Below are positions 8,357 to 16,187 of a DNA stretch of 64,000 nt, in pieces; positions within the stretch are counted from its first letter, which is position 1, and each line of letters begins with the position of its first letter. Where the stretch lies: the NCBI RefSeq assembly GCF_004217135.1, contig NZ_SHKK01000001.1, forward strand, positions 6,386,001 through 6,450,000, read 5' to 3'. Position numbers and translations under genes: made by a program. The stretch is from Micromonospora violae. Lineage in GTDB: Bacteria; Actinomycetota; Actinomycetes; Mycobacteriales; Micromonosporaceae. The notes beneath the pieces are model-generated. The model had not been told where the DNA came from. It ran no database searches and saw only the letters and a list, made by a program, of their open reading frames with translations.

Positions 8357-8495
8357 CGCAACCTCCCTTCCGAAAATCGTTGTACGAATAAACGCATTGA
8401 ACCTGTTTTAGGCAAGGTTGTATCCACTGTGTAATTCTCAAAGAACAAGCAGCCAAGGATTCAGCCCGCACGCAAGCCGCATTGCCTTGACAAAG

Positions 8496-8543
8496 TGCCC
8501 CGACCCGACTCGAACGGGTAACCCACCAAAAAGGGGCGGGGCC
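8496..8543 (-). other. tRNA-like acceptor/T-arm structure (not a full tRNA)
   Basis: On the minus strand a T-arm (ACCCG, loop TTCGAGT, CGGGT; 8519-8503) stacks on an acceptor-like stem (GGCCCCG at 8543-8537 with CGGGGCA at 8502-8496, six pairs). The D and anticodon arms are replaced by 17 nt. It may be a degenerate tRNA, a mimic used as a regulatory or processing site, or a terminator-like hairpin. Confidence 0.45.
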
Positions 8544-8555
8544 AGAATTCCTACC

Positions 8556-8879
8556 TCACGCCGCCTTGAGGCTCTGCGCCTTCCACGTCAAACCGCTACG
8601 ACCGTCGCGCTCCCAGTGCGACACCGTCGCCCCGATCAGCTCCACCAGGTCGCCCTCCTCGATTCCCTGCGGGTTCACCGAGAGAGTGACCTTCAGTTCC
8701 TCGCCCTTGCCCCGGTAGCCGTCATCGGTCGCCAGCGGCTTCGCGAACACACCCACCACGTACAGCGGGTCATCGGTCCCGTAAGCCGTGAGCACCCGAC
8801 CCTCCTGATCCATCTTGATCGACGGCTCCTCCACCACCCGCAGCTTGAAGCCAGCCATGTTCACCGGGATGTTCCGCAT
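8556..8879 (-). CDS. Conserved AICE/plasmid protein, possible OB-fold
   Basis: A 107-residue protein beginning MRNIPVNMAGFKLRVVEEPSI with a beta-rich pattern ending in GATVSHWERDGRSGLTWKAQSLKA. Proteins of this look occur in Streptomyces plasmids and AICEs near traB; strand spacing and the W..dGRSG ending hint at a small OB-like nucleic-acid-binding fold. That is inference. Start ATG 8879 has GAAGGAG about 9 nt upstream. It heads the minus-strand cluster and is divergent from the GntR-kinase gene, so it shares the 8880-9138 control region. Confidence 0.6.
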   Translation of the reverse strand: MRNIPVNMAGFKLRVVEEPSIKMDQEGRVLTAYGTDDPLYVVGVFAKPLATDDGYRGKGEELKVTLSVNPQGIEEGDLVELIGATVSHWERDGRSGLTWKAQSLKAA

Positions 8880-9008
8880 CTCGCCTCACTCCTTCGCCGT
8901 TACTACTCGTCATCCGTGTGTCGCCTGTGCGCCAGGTGGGCACTCAGAGCACCTACCCCAACCGCTCGATGTAACAGAGCGGATCAGCTTGGATCAGAGG
9001 CTAACAGG

Positions 9009-9044
9009 TTGAATCAGTGTGCGTCAACAGATACAATCTGATTC
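9009..9044 (+). promoter_or_regulatory. Promoter with overlapping inverted-repeat operator for the GntR-kinase operon
   Basis: A -35 TTGAAT (9009-9014) and a -10 TACAAT (9032-9037) are spaced by 17 bp. The inverted repeat GAATCAG (9011-9017) / CTGATTC (9038-9044) encloses the promoter, and GGATCAG occurs twice more just upstream (8982-8998). The GntR domain encoded at 9139 is the obvious candidate to bind here (autoregulation). Confidence 0.6.
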
Positions 9045-9138
9045 GCAATCAGGGACGGCTGACCTGCGAAAACCTTGATGCGCAGCCCGGTCGGGAGTGC
9101 CCTTCTCTGCCCCATGACCCGCCAAGACAAGGAGTCTG

Positions 9139-9978
9139 ATGACCACCCAGCCAGAGCCAGGGGACGCGCTACAGAGGGGGACAAGCGCCCTCGTGATCGC
9201 GCAGGCCATCCGCAACGACATTCAGGCCGGCCGGCTGGCTCACGGGCGGCAGCTGCCCGGCACTAGGGCGCTAGCCGAGTCTTGGGGTACCAGCGTTGCC
9301 ACAATCAATCGGGCAATGTCGATTCTTGCCGAGGAGGGGCTCGTCATCAATCGAGCCCGCTCAAGCCGAATCGTTCACAACCCGGAAGTTTCCGCAGACA
9401 AGACGGGATCGCGGGTGATTTTGATCGGGGGCTATGCGGGCTCAGGCAAGACGGAGCTTGGGCGCATCATCGCCCGTCAAGCAGGTTGGGCGATCCTCGA
9501 TAAGGACACCACCACGCGGCCAGTGGTCGAGGCAGCGCTAGAGCGACTAGGGCAATCCCCGCACGATCGAGAGTCAGAGACCTACCTGACAGCTATAAGA
9601 CCCGCTGAGTATGAAGCGCTGCTTGCCACTATGACGGAGAACTTGCAGTGCGGCTCATCGGTGATCGTGACAGCACCCTTCATTATGGAGCTACGCGAGA
9701 AAGCATGGTGCGATCGCCTGGCTGCGACTGTGGCGGCCTATAACGGCAGGCTTCAAGTCGTCTGGGTGCGCTGCGACTCCGAGACCATGCAGATGTATAT
9801 CCGGCGTCGCGGGGCTGCCAGAGATGACTACAAAATCGCGAATTGGGCAGAATACGTAAGCCGTCTTGACCTCGCTTTCGAGCCCAAGATCCCGCACGCG
9901 ATAGTAGACAACTCCGCAGGTGCCAGACCCTTGCAGGATCAGGCTAGGGAGCTTCTTAGTAAGTTCACATCGCTGTGA
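9139..9978 (+). CDS. GntR-type winged helix fused to a P-loop kinase-like domain
   Basis: A 279-residue fusion. Residues about 15-80 are a GntR winged helix (LPGTRALAESWGTSVATINR, AEEGLVINRARSSRIV). Residues about 92-279 are a P-loop phosphotransferase-like domain with Walker A GGYAGSGKT (97-105), a DKDTTTR segment near 121 and a lid-like [11 protein letters not shown] near 220-230, as in AAA_33/zeta-like kinases. It has AAGGAG before ATG 9139 and a clear promoter/operator upstream. It overlaps the next gene by GTGA, so the two proteins are made together. It probably controls the element in response to a nucleotide-type ligand, or phosphorylates a substrate; neither is shown. Confidence 0.75.
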   Translation: MTTQPEPGDALQRGTSALVIAQAIRNDIQAGRLAHGRQLPGTRALAESWGTSVATINRAMSILAEEGLVINRARSSRIVHNPEVSADKTGSRVILIGGYAGSGKTELGRIIARQAGWAILDKDTTTRPVVEAALERLGQSPHDRESETYLTAIRPAEYEALLATMTENLQCGSSVIVTAPFIMELREKAWCDRLAATVAAYNGRLQVVWVRCDSETMQMYIRRRGAARDDYKIANWAEYVSRLDLAFEPKIPHAIVDNSAGARPLQDQARELLSKFTSL

Positions 9979-10517
9979 GGAAAGGGCTGATCCTTTACGG
10001 TGCTCCGGCCACCGGCAAGGACACGATTACTGCTGAACTAGTTCACCGTGAGCCTTGCTTTGAGCACTTTAAGCGCCTGAAGTTCGGCAGTGGCAGGAGT
10101 GCCGGCTACCGGATGATTGACCATGGGCAGGCTCAAATTCTGCGTCAAAGCCCAGAAATGATCCTGTGGGAGAACAGTCGGTACGGGTCGACGTATTTCG
10201 TAGATCGGCCTGGGCTTGAAAGGGTTTGGGATCTAGGTCGCGTGCCGGTTGTGCACCTTGGTCAGGTCGAGGCAGTTGAAGCAATTGCCAGAGATTCGGC
10301 GTCAGGTGCAATCTGGACAGTGGTAGAGCTTCATTGCCAACCGGCCATACTCTACGACCGGATCCGGTCTCGGCAAACTGGAGACGACGTGCAGCGCTTT
10401 GCAGCGGTCGCACATACGAACCGTCTGCCGGTTGCGGACATTAGGATCGATACAGGCTCTGTGCCGGTAGCCGAAGCAGCGGAGAAGATTGCTGACCTTG
10501 TGCACCGCTCCTCTTGA
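9975..10517 (+). CDS. Guanylate-kinase-like P-loop protein
   Basis: A 180-residue protein with Walker A GAPATGKDT (9-17), then FKRLKFGSGRSAGYR in the place of the GMP-binding segment, and ENSRYGSTYFVDR resembling the YGT motif of guanylate kinases. The C-terminal half (LIDE-like region, then RIRSRQTGDDVQRF as lid) is shorter than usual. It may phosphorylate a nucleoside monophosphate or related compound. GTG 9975 lies inside the stop region of the GntR-kinase gene (4-nt overlap), so the two form one functional unit. Chromosomal gmk normally sits elsewhere, so this is an accessory copy. Confidence 0.72.
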   Translation: MRKGLILYGAPATGKDTITAELVHREPCFEHFKRLKFGSGRSAGYRMIDHGQAQILRQSPEMILWENSRYGSTYFVDRPGLERVWDLGRVPVVHLGQVEAVEAIARDSASGAIWTVVELHCQPAILYDRIRSRQTGDDVQRFAAVAHTNRLPVADIRIDTGSVPVAEAAEKIADLVHRSS

Positions 10518-10588
10518 CTGTGCGCAAGCTGGACCGCGTTGCCTGCCGCCGGAGCGTAATGTGTTCAGACTTTCTTTACTTGGTCAAG

Positions 10589-10665
10589 GGCGGGCCTTCG
10601 GCCCGCCGCCGTGTCGCGCCGGGGCGCGCGTGCGGCCTGGCGGCCGGTCACGCCCCGGCGCACAC
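10589..10665. repeat. Two adjacent strong hairpins after the kinase pair
   Basis: A perfect 8-bp stem with a TTC loop at 10589-10607 is followed by a long stem (arms 10611-10626 and 10651-10665, one bulge). Together they probably end the kinase operon. The surrounding 10518-10962 stretch shows no convincing gene on either strand. Confidence 0.6.
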
Positions 10666-10962
10666 GGCGCGGTGGTGGAGAGCTGTAGACATTGCTGCGT
10701 GGCAAGCGAGGCCGCGGGCGATGGCCGCCAGGGGCGCGTCAGTTCTGGCGCTGGCCTCGACCGGAGACCCGTGCGGCAGTGGCACGACGGGTGCGCCGGG
10801 CTCCGGGTTGCTGGGTGCGTTTCCGGCTGCGTCTGTGGCCCAGCTTTGAAGACCGAGAGGCGTGGTCACCCGGTTGCCGACTCGCGGTGACCGCTCACCC
10901 TGGCAGGCATGCCGCCCGCGCCGTCGTGGTCGTCATTCGGTGGCTGGGCTATCGTGCGACGG

Positions 10963-11493
10963 ATGATCTTGGGGGAGGAGCCGCGACGCCGCCGGCCGCG
11001 ACGGTGGGTGATCTATCTGGCGATCGGGCTAGCTCTATGCGTGGGCGGTCCGGCTGTCGCTGGTGTGAGCTGGTTCGCCGTAAAGACAGCGGAAGCCGAC
11101 AGGGGACAGGCGGCACCGGAGGCCGCCGTGAACGTCTTCATGCTGGCCCTGTCATCCGGGGAGGAACTCGGCCTACGGGCAGTGCTGGCACCGAAGCAGC
11201 GAAACGAGCTCCTCGACGAGTGGCGCGACATCCGGCGCGACATCACTCGGACCGACCCGCAGCCGTCGAAAGTCAGCGCGGGCGTGTTCGACGTTGAGGA
11301 CCAGGGCGACGACCGCGCCCAGGTGGCAACTCCCGTTCAAGCAGTGTGGTGGGGCCATGACGGCCTGTCGATGACCGGCACCCCACACCCGTGGCAGTTT
11401 GAGGTGCGCCGCGACGGTGGAGGGTGGCGGGTCTGGAGCGTCGCCCCGTACCCGTGGTGTGGTGGCCACGTCCGCGCCGATGCCTGCCGATAA
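10963..11493 (+). CDS. Membrane-anchored AICE protein, unknown function
   Basis: About 176 residues: a very basic N-terminus (RRRRPRRW), one transmembrane helix (VIYLAIGLALCVGGPAVAGVSWF, about 13-35) and an outer domain of about 140 residues with an Ala/Glu helix (APEAAVNVFMLALSSGEELG) and a beta-rich end (WQFEVRRDGGGWRVWSV). Similar anchored proteins are common in actinomycete plasmids and AICEs and may act at the cell surface in transfer; no function is known. ATG 10963 was chosen because the upstream extension is not protein-like; GTG 10954 is possible. Confidence 0.65.
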   Translation: MILGEEPRRRRPRRWVIYLAIGLALCVGGPAVAGVSWFAVKTAEADRGQAAPEAAVNVFMLALSSGEELGLRAVLAPKQRNELLDEWRDIRRDITRTDPQPSKVSAGVFDVEDQGDDRAQVATPVQAVWWGHDGLSMTGTPHPWQFEVRRDGGGWRVWSVAPYPWCGGHVRADACR

Positions 11494-11571
11494 GCGCGAA
11501 GTTATCCGAGTATTGACCCGACGCAGACTGAAAGGCCGGCCCCTGACCAAGGAATACGGACCTTCGACGTC

Positions 11572-11861
11572 AGAGCCTGCCTCCGGCGGAGGCCTCGGGG
11601 CTCCGGGATGGCGAGGGGCGACCAGGCGGTGCGGTGGGAAAGTGGTTGAGGGGGAAGCATTCCGTCGCCGTCGTCCCAGGCGGAGCCGAGTAGATCCGCC
11701 CTTCTGAACCAAGGCGGCCCGCAAGCGGGCCGCGCCGGCCGATGAGAGCTTTTGCCTCCGGCGGGGGCCAGACGACTCCGAGATGGAGTTGCCGAACTTA
11801 CGGTTCGTGGGTGGTGGGATGCCATCCCGCCGGTCACCGACCCAGGCGAAGCCGAGCAGAC
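11572..11861. repeat. Two diverged tandem copies of a GC-rich intergenic repeat
   Basis: Units at about 11572-11700 and 11745-11861 share GCCTCCGGCGG near the start, CTCCG(G/A)GATGG in the middle and CCAGGCG(G/A)AGCCGAG near the end. A perfect 9-bp hairpin (11714-11733) sits between them. Such units recur in actinomycete intergenic DNA. No gene is seen in 11494-11880. Confidence 0.55.
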
Positions 11862-12104
11862 CAGGGCCAGGGCGACAAGGTCGTTCCTTAGGGTTGTTTT
11901 GTCTGGATGGTGTTCCGGGCCGCCGGGTTGGTTGGGTGTGGCTCAAGGTCGTTTGCCGTCAGGTGGCTATGGACGAGCGGCCGCCCAGCCAGCCCAGGGC
12001 GCCCTTGGCCGCTGATTGAGATCTGCGAGTCGTCGCTTGCTAAGGAACTGCCGGCGGGGTCGTCCGAGGTGACCTGGATCTGGGTGCTTCGGGAGGACGG
12101 CTTG

Positions 12105-13286
12105 GTGCAGGTATGGATAGGCGTGGACGCGGGCAAGCAGGCTCACCACGCAGCGGCGGTGGACGTGGCCGGGCGGGTGCTGTGGTCGACGCGGGTGGCC
12201 AATGATCAGCAGACGATCGCGGACTTGATCGGGCGGGTCGGCGCGGATGACGAGGTGGTGTGGGCGGTCGACCTGGTCGGCTGCGAGACCGCGCTGCTGC
12301 GGGCGATGTTGGCGCTGGCCGGGCAGCAGACGGTGTATATCCCAGGCCGCACGGTCAAGACGATGGCTGCCGGGTTCGCCGGCGAGGCCAAGACCGACGC
12401 CCGTGACGCGGTGGTCATCGCGAACACCGCCAGGATGCGGCGTGACTTTCTGCCGGTGGAGACACCGACGGAGCTGATCGCCAAGCTGGCGCTGTTGGTG
12501 GCGCACCGCGCCGACCTGGTCGAGGACTGGGTCCGCACCGTGAATCGGCTGCGCCGCCTGATGCTCGGAATCTCCCCGGTGTTGGAACGCGCGTTGACCT
12601 TCACCAACGTCGCGACGCTGATTCTGATCAGCGCCTATCAGACGCCCGAGCAGATCCGCGCCGCTGGTCGCGACCAGCTCATCGCTCATCTGCGCCGGCA
12701 TCGGGCGGTGAACGCCGTCAGGGTCGCCGATCAGGCGTTGGCAGCCGCGGCTGAGCAGGATCTCACCCTGCCGGGACAGGACACCGCTGCTGCGCTCGCT
12801 GGTGAGCTGGCCAGTCATCTGCTGCAACTGCACCAGCGCATGAAGAACACCGACAAGGCCATTGAACAGGCGTTTGGCACTCACCCGCAGGCCGGCATCA
12901 TTCGCAGCCTGCCCGGCATGGGGGCGTTGGCGGCGGCGGAGTTCATCGTCGCGGTCGGGGACCTGTCGACCTTCGCCAGCCCTGATCACCTGGCCGCCTA
13001 CGCGGGCCTGGCGCCGGTGGCCCGTGACTCTGGCAAGCGGGTCGCCAACCTACGCCGGCCGCAGCGTTACAACCGGCGGCTGCGCCACGTGTTCTACATG
13101 TCCTCGCTGAGCACGCTGCGGATGAACGGCCCGAACCGGGACTACTACCAGCGCAAACGCGCTGAGGGGCGCAAACACCAGCAGGCGTTGATCGCCCTCG
13201 CCCGTCGCCGCGTCGATGTGCTGTGGGCGCTGCTGCGCGACAATCGCTGCTTCCAACTCCAACCACCGCCACCAGCGCCCGTCTAA
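12105..13286 (+). CDS. IS110-family transposase
   Basis: A 393-residue transposase. The N-terminal RuvC-like DEDD domain starts with VWIGVDAGKQAHHAAAVD and contains KTDARDAVVIANTAR. The C-terminal domain holds IIRSLPGMGALAAAEFIVAV, the helix-hairpin-helix-like region, and GLAPVARDSGKR with the serine proposed as nucleophile in this family. GTG 12105 has a GGGAGG site about 8 nt upstream (12091-12096) and fits the family N-terminus; the longer open frame upstream is not protein-like. The gene is intact and could be active. Confidence 0.93.
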   Translation: MQVWIGVDAGKQAHHAAAVDVAGRVLWSTRVANDQQTIADLIGRVGADDEVVWAVDLVGCETALLRAMLALAGQQTVYIPGRTVKTMAAGFAGEAKTDARDAVVIANTARMRRDFLPVETPTELIAKLALLVAHRADLVEDWVRTVNRLRRLMLGISPVLERALTFTNVATLILISAYQTPEQIRAAGRDQLIAHLRRHRAVNAVRVADQALAAAAEQDLTLPGQDTAAALAGELASHLLQLHQRMKNTDKAIEQAFGTHPQAGIIRSLPGMGALAAAEFIVAVGDLSTFASPDHLAAYAGLAPVARDSGKRVANLRRPQRYNRRLRHVFYMSSLSTLRMNGPNRDYYQRKRAEGRKHQQALIALARRRVDVLWALLRDNRCFQLQPPPPAPV

Positions 13287-13369
13287 CTCACCGATGAAAC
13301 GTTCGACCTGCCGGACCTGGCCGGCGGGGCGCTGCCCCGCACCCGACCCTCCCTCGGAGACCACCAACC

Positions 13370-13513
13370 GGGCTCTCCTCGGCCGGGCACCCACAGGGCT
13401 GCCCGAGAACCCCGGCCGGGTCAAGGCCAAGCCGCTACGCGGTCGCCTCCGGCGAGCCTTGACCCGACCGGGAACCTCGGGCAGGGGCGAGCCTGCCCGA
13501 CCGAGGAGACCCC
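13370..13513. repeat. Long imperfect inverted repeat downstream of the transposase
   Basis: Two arms of about 56 nt (13370-13426 and 13457-13513) pair with few mismatches around a 30-nt loop that itself folds (CCGCTACGCGG). The outer ends read GGGCTCTCCTCGG and CCGAGGAGACCCC; the inner ends GGGTCAAGG and CCTTGACCC. It may be a terminator, part of the IS110 element's RNA or a separate palindromic repeat. Confidence 0.7.
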
Positions 13514-13654
13514 TAACCGCAGGGGCGCGTGAACCGCCGAGAGCCAGGCACAATCCGACCGTGACGATCACGATCACCAACTACCGAGACCTGGACGGTC
13601 TGACGACTGCCCGACGAGGAGATCCGCTTTACCCGCCCGGTACGGTTGTTGACC

Positions 13655-14317
13655 ATGCAGCGGTTGGCGCTCTTCGATCTCGACAACACGCTCGTGGACC
13701 GTTCGGAGGCATTCCGACGTTGGGCGGTCGAGTTCTGCGCCGATCGCGAACTGCCGGACGACGCGTTGGCCTGGCTGATCGCTACGGATCAGGACGGGGC
13801 CGTGCCCCGCGACTGGTTCTTCGGCGAGGTGACCGAGCGTTTCGGCCTGGCAGCCTCGGTGGATGAAGCATGGAGGCAGTACCGACATCGGATGCCGGAG
13901 CTGGTGAGCTGTCCTCAAGAAGTGCGGGCGTCGCTGAGACTACTGCGCGACGAGGGCTGGACGGTCGCGATCGTGACCAACGGCCAGGCCGACAACCAGC
14001 TAGGGAAAATCAGGCGTACCGGGCTGGACCAGTGCGTCGATGCCTGGGCAGTGTCCGGGGAGTTGGGCATCCGGAAGCCAGCACGCGAGATCTTCGAGGC
14101 AGCGGCCCGTGGGTGCGGCCTCGATCTGCGGGGCGGGGGCTGGGCGATCGGTGACAGCCCTGTGCATGATGTCGAGGGTGGCCGCGCGGCAGGGCTTGCC
14201 ACCCTGTGGGTCAGCCGAGGGAAGGACTGGCCAACGGAACTCACCCCGCCCGACCGCACCGTCACGGACGTCGTGGCCGCTGTCCAAGTGCTGCGAGGCG
14301 AGGACTCCGGCCTGTAG
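13655..14317 (+). CDS. HAD-superfamily hydrolase
   Basis: A 220-residue haloacid-dehalogenase-type phosphatase. Motif I is FDLDNTLVDR (nucleophile Asp8, Asp10), motif II AIVTNGQ, motif III the Lys in GIRKPAREIF, motif IV GDSPVHDVEGG. A helical C1 cap (about 18-90) suggests small-molecule phosphates as substrates; it resembles the phosphoglycolate/pyrophosphatase-like group. The true substrate is unknown. ATG 13655 starts two residues before the conserved strand; upstream TTG codons lack support. It is accessory cargo between the IS110 copy and the right end of the element. Confidence 0.85.
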   Translation: MQRLALFDLDNTLVDRSEAFRRWAVEFCADRELPDDALAWLIATDQDGAVPRDWFFGEVTERFGLAASVDEAWRQYRHRMPELVSCPQEVRASLRLLRDEGWTVAIVTNGQADNQLGKIRRTGLDQCVDAWAVSGELGIRKPAREIFEAAARGCGLDLRGGGWAIGDSPVHDVEGGRAAGLATLWVSRGKDWPTELTPPDRTVTDVVAAVQVLRGEDSGL

Positions 14318-14529
14318 CTGTACAGCCATCCGTACAGCCAAGGCCACCTGCTGACGCCGACGCCATCCGACAACGACGGAGGGGCTGACCAGGTGCGCAG
14401 TCACTCGACCAGCCCTCCGCGATCTTCTTCTAATCCCCAGGCCGCCCCCGGCGCCGGCGCCCGCGCTTGACAACTGTCATTGAGACTCGTCCGGTAGGGC
14501 GCTCCACCCTTGTCGCCCTGGCCCTGGCC

Positions 14530-14575
14530 CGCTCCACGGTGTGTGGGTCGGCGGCAGACGGGATGGCGATAGTGC
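14530..14575. repeat. Direct repeat, copy 1, flanking the pentapeptide-repeat gene
   Basis: Begins with CGCTCCACGGTGTGTGGG and continues with GACGGGATGGC and AGTGCA in the same order as the copy at 16133-16182, with small substitutions and indels. The two copies enclose 14604-15998 and are in the same orientation. Confidence 0.65.
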
Positions 14576-14603
14576 AATTCTGGTTGCGGTGAACGATAAC
14601 GTT

Positions 14604-15998
14604 TCAGGAGAGGTTATCGCTCTGGTCTGCTGACGCTTCAATTTCTAGGCGGGATTGAGGAACGGCTGCCTTCGTGCGAGCAAGCACCCCATAATTGGAA
14701 TTCCCTTCAGCTTCTCTGAGATGCCACCCCTCTGGCCAGATGTGCTGGATTTTTTGTCCGTCAGCCTTCACTATTGCGTGAGCGCCTAGCATTCGTGGAT
14801 TCTGGGTACGCTTGAACAAGAAATCTGCGTTTGAAAAACTGACTTTTCCTTGGAACTTCACGTTATTGAACCAGGCCACACCGCGAAAGCGGACACCTGT
14901 AAAGTCGGCAGGTCCATCAAAAACCGTCTTACCGTCGAACCTGGCAACATAGAAGTCGGCGTTTCTGAACGTCGCGTGGTCTTGGAACGTGACGTCATGC
15001 CACCAGCTCGCACTGTGGAAACAGGTAGATTCGAAGTTTGCTTCTCCGGCAAATATGGCTCCCGAGAATTTTGCCGTCTCGACATAGCCCCTCAGGATTC
15101 GGAAGTCGCGAAGATACGCTCCGGCGAGGTTGATGGACATGCCCGGCCAGAACCATGAGGAAGGGCTGGGGTCAGGCAAGTCTTCGCGCTTCATGGGCCC
15201 TTCCTTGCCGAGTTCCTCTAGGTGTTTTGTGAGGATATCCTGAGCGCCCGACCTCACTTCGAGTTCCTCTTTTGCCTCCTTCACAACTGCGGCGTCGACA
15301 GTAGGCGGCAATTTGCTAGGCGGCGTGTAAGGCATCCGGAGATACGCGCAGAAAACGTTGACGACTGTCTGGCGCTGCCCAATGTTGGATTGGGCCACGC
15401 GTTCTAGCGCATACATTCCGCCTAGGCGGACGGCGGCGTCAGGTGACCCCAGTTGCTCGACAGCCTTGGTATATAGCTCTGTCACGCGTCGTTCGGCAGC
15501 GTCGGCTTCCGTGTGTGCCTGAGTTTGAATGGCGAGTTGATGCATTGACTCAGAGAGACGCTGACGCCGGACCGCTAGCAGCAGGGCGGCTACAGCCCCA
15601 CCGCTGGCCGCAATTCCCAAACCATACTTGATCGATTCGATCTGAAGCCGCGAGCGGTCAGTTTTTGATGTTGCGTTTCCTGCCACTTGCAGCATCACCA
15701 AAAGCGTAACGCAGCCAATGAGCACCATAATGCAAGCGGTCACAGTGATGCCATAATCCGAAAGCAGTCGAGTGCCGAGGGAATTTTTGACATCACTGCG
15801 ATCTGAAGAGGCGTTGCGCACCTGCCGAAACATCCAAAGCCCGGCGCCGAGTCCTGCAGCGCCTAAAGCGATCAGCCAATGGTCCGCCATTTTGGCAAGC
15901 GCATGTCCTATTGGGATGAGATTTTCTAAGGTCAGGTCGAGTGAGATGGCTGCAAAGCCGAACAGTAATAACCCGAACCCGACCAACTTTTTCTTCAT
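14604..15998 (-). CDS. Membrane pentapeptide-repeat protein
   Basis: About 464 residues. The N-terminal half has four likely transmembrane helices (near residues 5-22, 36-52, 82-104, 125-147). A conserved linker follows (YTKAVEQLGSPDAAVRLGGM, then ERVAQ and QRQTVVNVFCAYLRMP). The C-terminal half has loose pentapeptide repeats (A-(D/N)-F-type steps such as FSGAIFAGEANFES and HATFRNADFYVARF), forming a right-handed beta-helix. Actinobacterial proteins of this build are frequent but unassigned; a sensing or immunity role is possible. The DNA is clearly more AT-rich than its neighbours, and direct repeats flank the gene, both signs of separate acquisition. ATG 15998 is preferred over TTG 16034. 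Confidence 0.8.
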   Translation of the reverse strand: MKKKLVGFGLLLFGFAAISLDLTLENLIPIGHALAKMADHWLIALGAAGLGAGLWMFRQVRNASSDRSDVKNSLGTRLLSDYGITVTACIMVLIGCVTLLVMLQVAGNATSKTDRSRLQIESIKYGLGIAASGGAVAALLLAVRRQRLSESMHQLAIQTQAHTEADAAERRVTELYTKAVEQLGSPDAAVRLGGMYALERVAQSNIGQRQTVVNVFCAYLRMPYTPPSKLPPTVDAAVVKEAKEELEVRSGAQDILTKHLEELGKEGPMKREDLPDPSPSSWFWPGMSINLAGAYLRDFRILRGYVETAKFSGAIFAGEANFESTCFHSASWWHDVTFQDHATFRNADFYVARFDGKTVFDGPADFTGVRFRGVAWFNNVKFQGKVSFSNADFLFKRTQNPRMLGAHAIVKADGQKIQHIWPEGWHLREAEGNSNYGVLARTKAAVPQSRLEIEASADQSDNLS

Positions 15999-16132
15999 GG
16001 CTTGAATCGTCTGGTAGCGAAGCAGCCAGCGCAAGCGGCAACGTTGAGGGTCCGCACCTGACAGGCCAGGTCACGGCAGAGCGGCGTCCGCCGTGCCCAC
16101 ACTTCATAACCCTGGTCCAGAAGGGGCGGACG

Positions 16133-16182
16133 CGCTCCACGGTGTGTGGGACGACGGTGACGGGATGGCAGAGGCCAGTGCA
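16133..16182. repeat. Direct repeat, copy 2, flanking the pentapeptide-repeat gene
   Basis: Same-orientation partner of 14530-14575, starting CGCTCCACGGTGTGTGGG. It lies just beyond the stop codon of the minus-strand gene at 16188-16457, which suggests that copy 1 may be the duplicated or displaced one. Confidence 0.65.
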
Positions 16183-16187
16183 GGGGG

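Larger units (their letters stand above)
11880..13520 (+). mobile_element. IS110-family insertion (ends not resolved)
   Basis: Contains one complete IS110-type transposase (12105-13286), about 220 nt of non-coding sequence upstream and a long palindrome downstream. IS110 elements lack terminal inverted repeats and do not always make target duplications, so the limits given are approximate. They carry a non-coding bridge RNA that guides target choice; in the IS110 subgroup it lies upstream of the transposase, in IS1111 downstream. Confidence 0.6.

Noticed and set aside
8496..8543. Functional tRNA on the minus strand
   Set aside because: No D or anticodon arm and no room for them; kept only as a tRNA-like structure.
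10514..10849. Plus-strand frame of 111 residues after the kinase pair
   Set aside because: Crosses two strong hairpins, has Ala/Arg-rich shadow composition and no ribosome site.
11173..11946. Minus-strand frame of 257 residues between the anchored protein and IS110
   Set aside because: It translates the GC-rich tandem repeats and overlaps the anchored-protein gene antisense; no domain-like pattern.
13287..13520. Protein-coding gene in the palindrome region downstream of IS110
   Set aside because: Open frames here read both arms of the long inverted repeat and have no domain or ribosome site.
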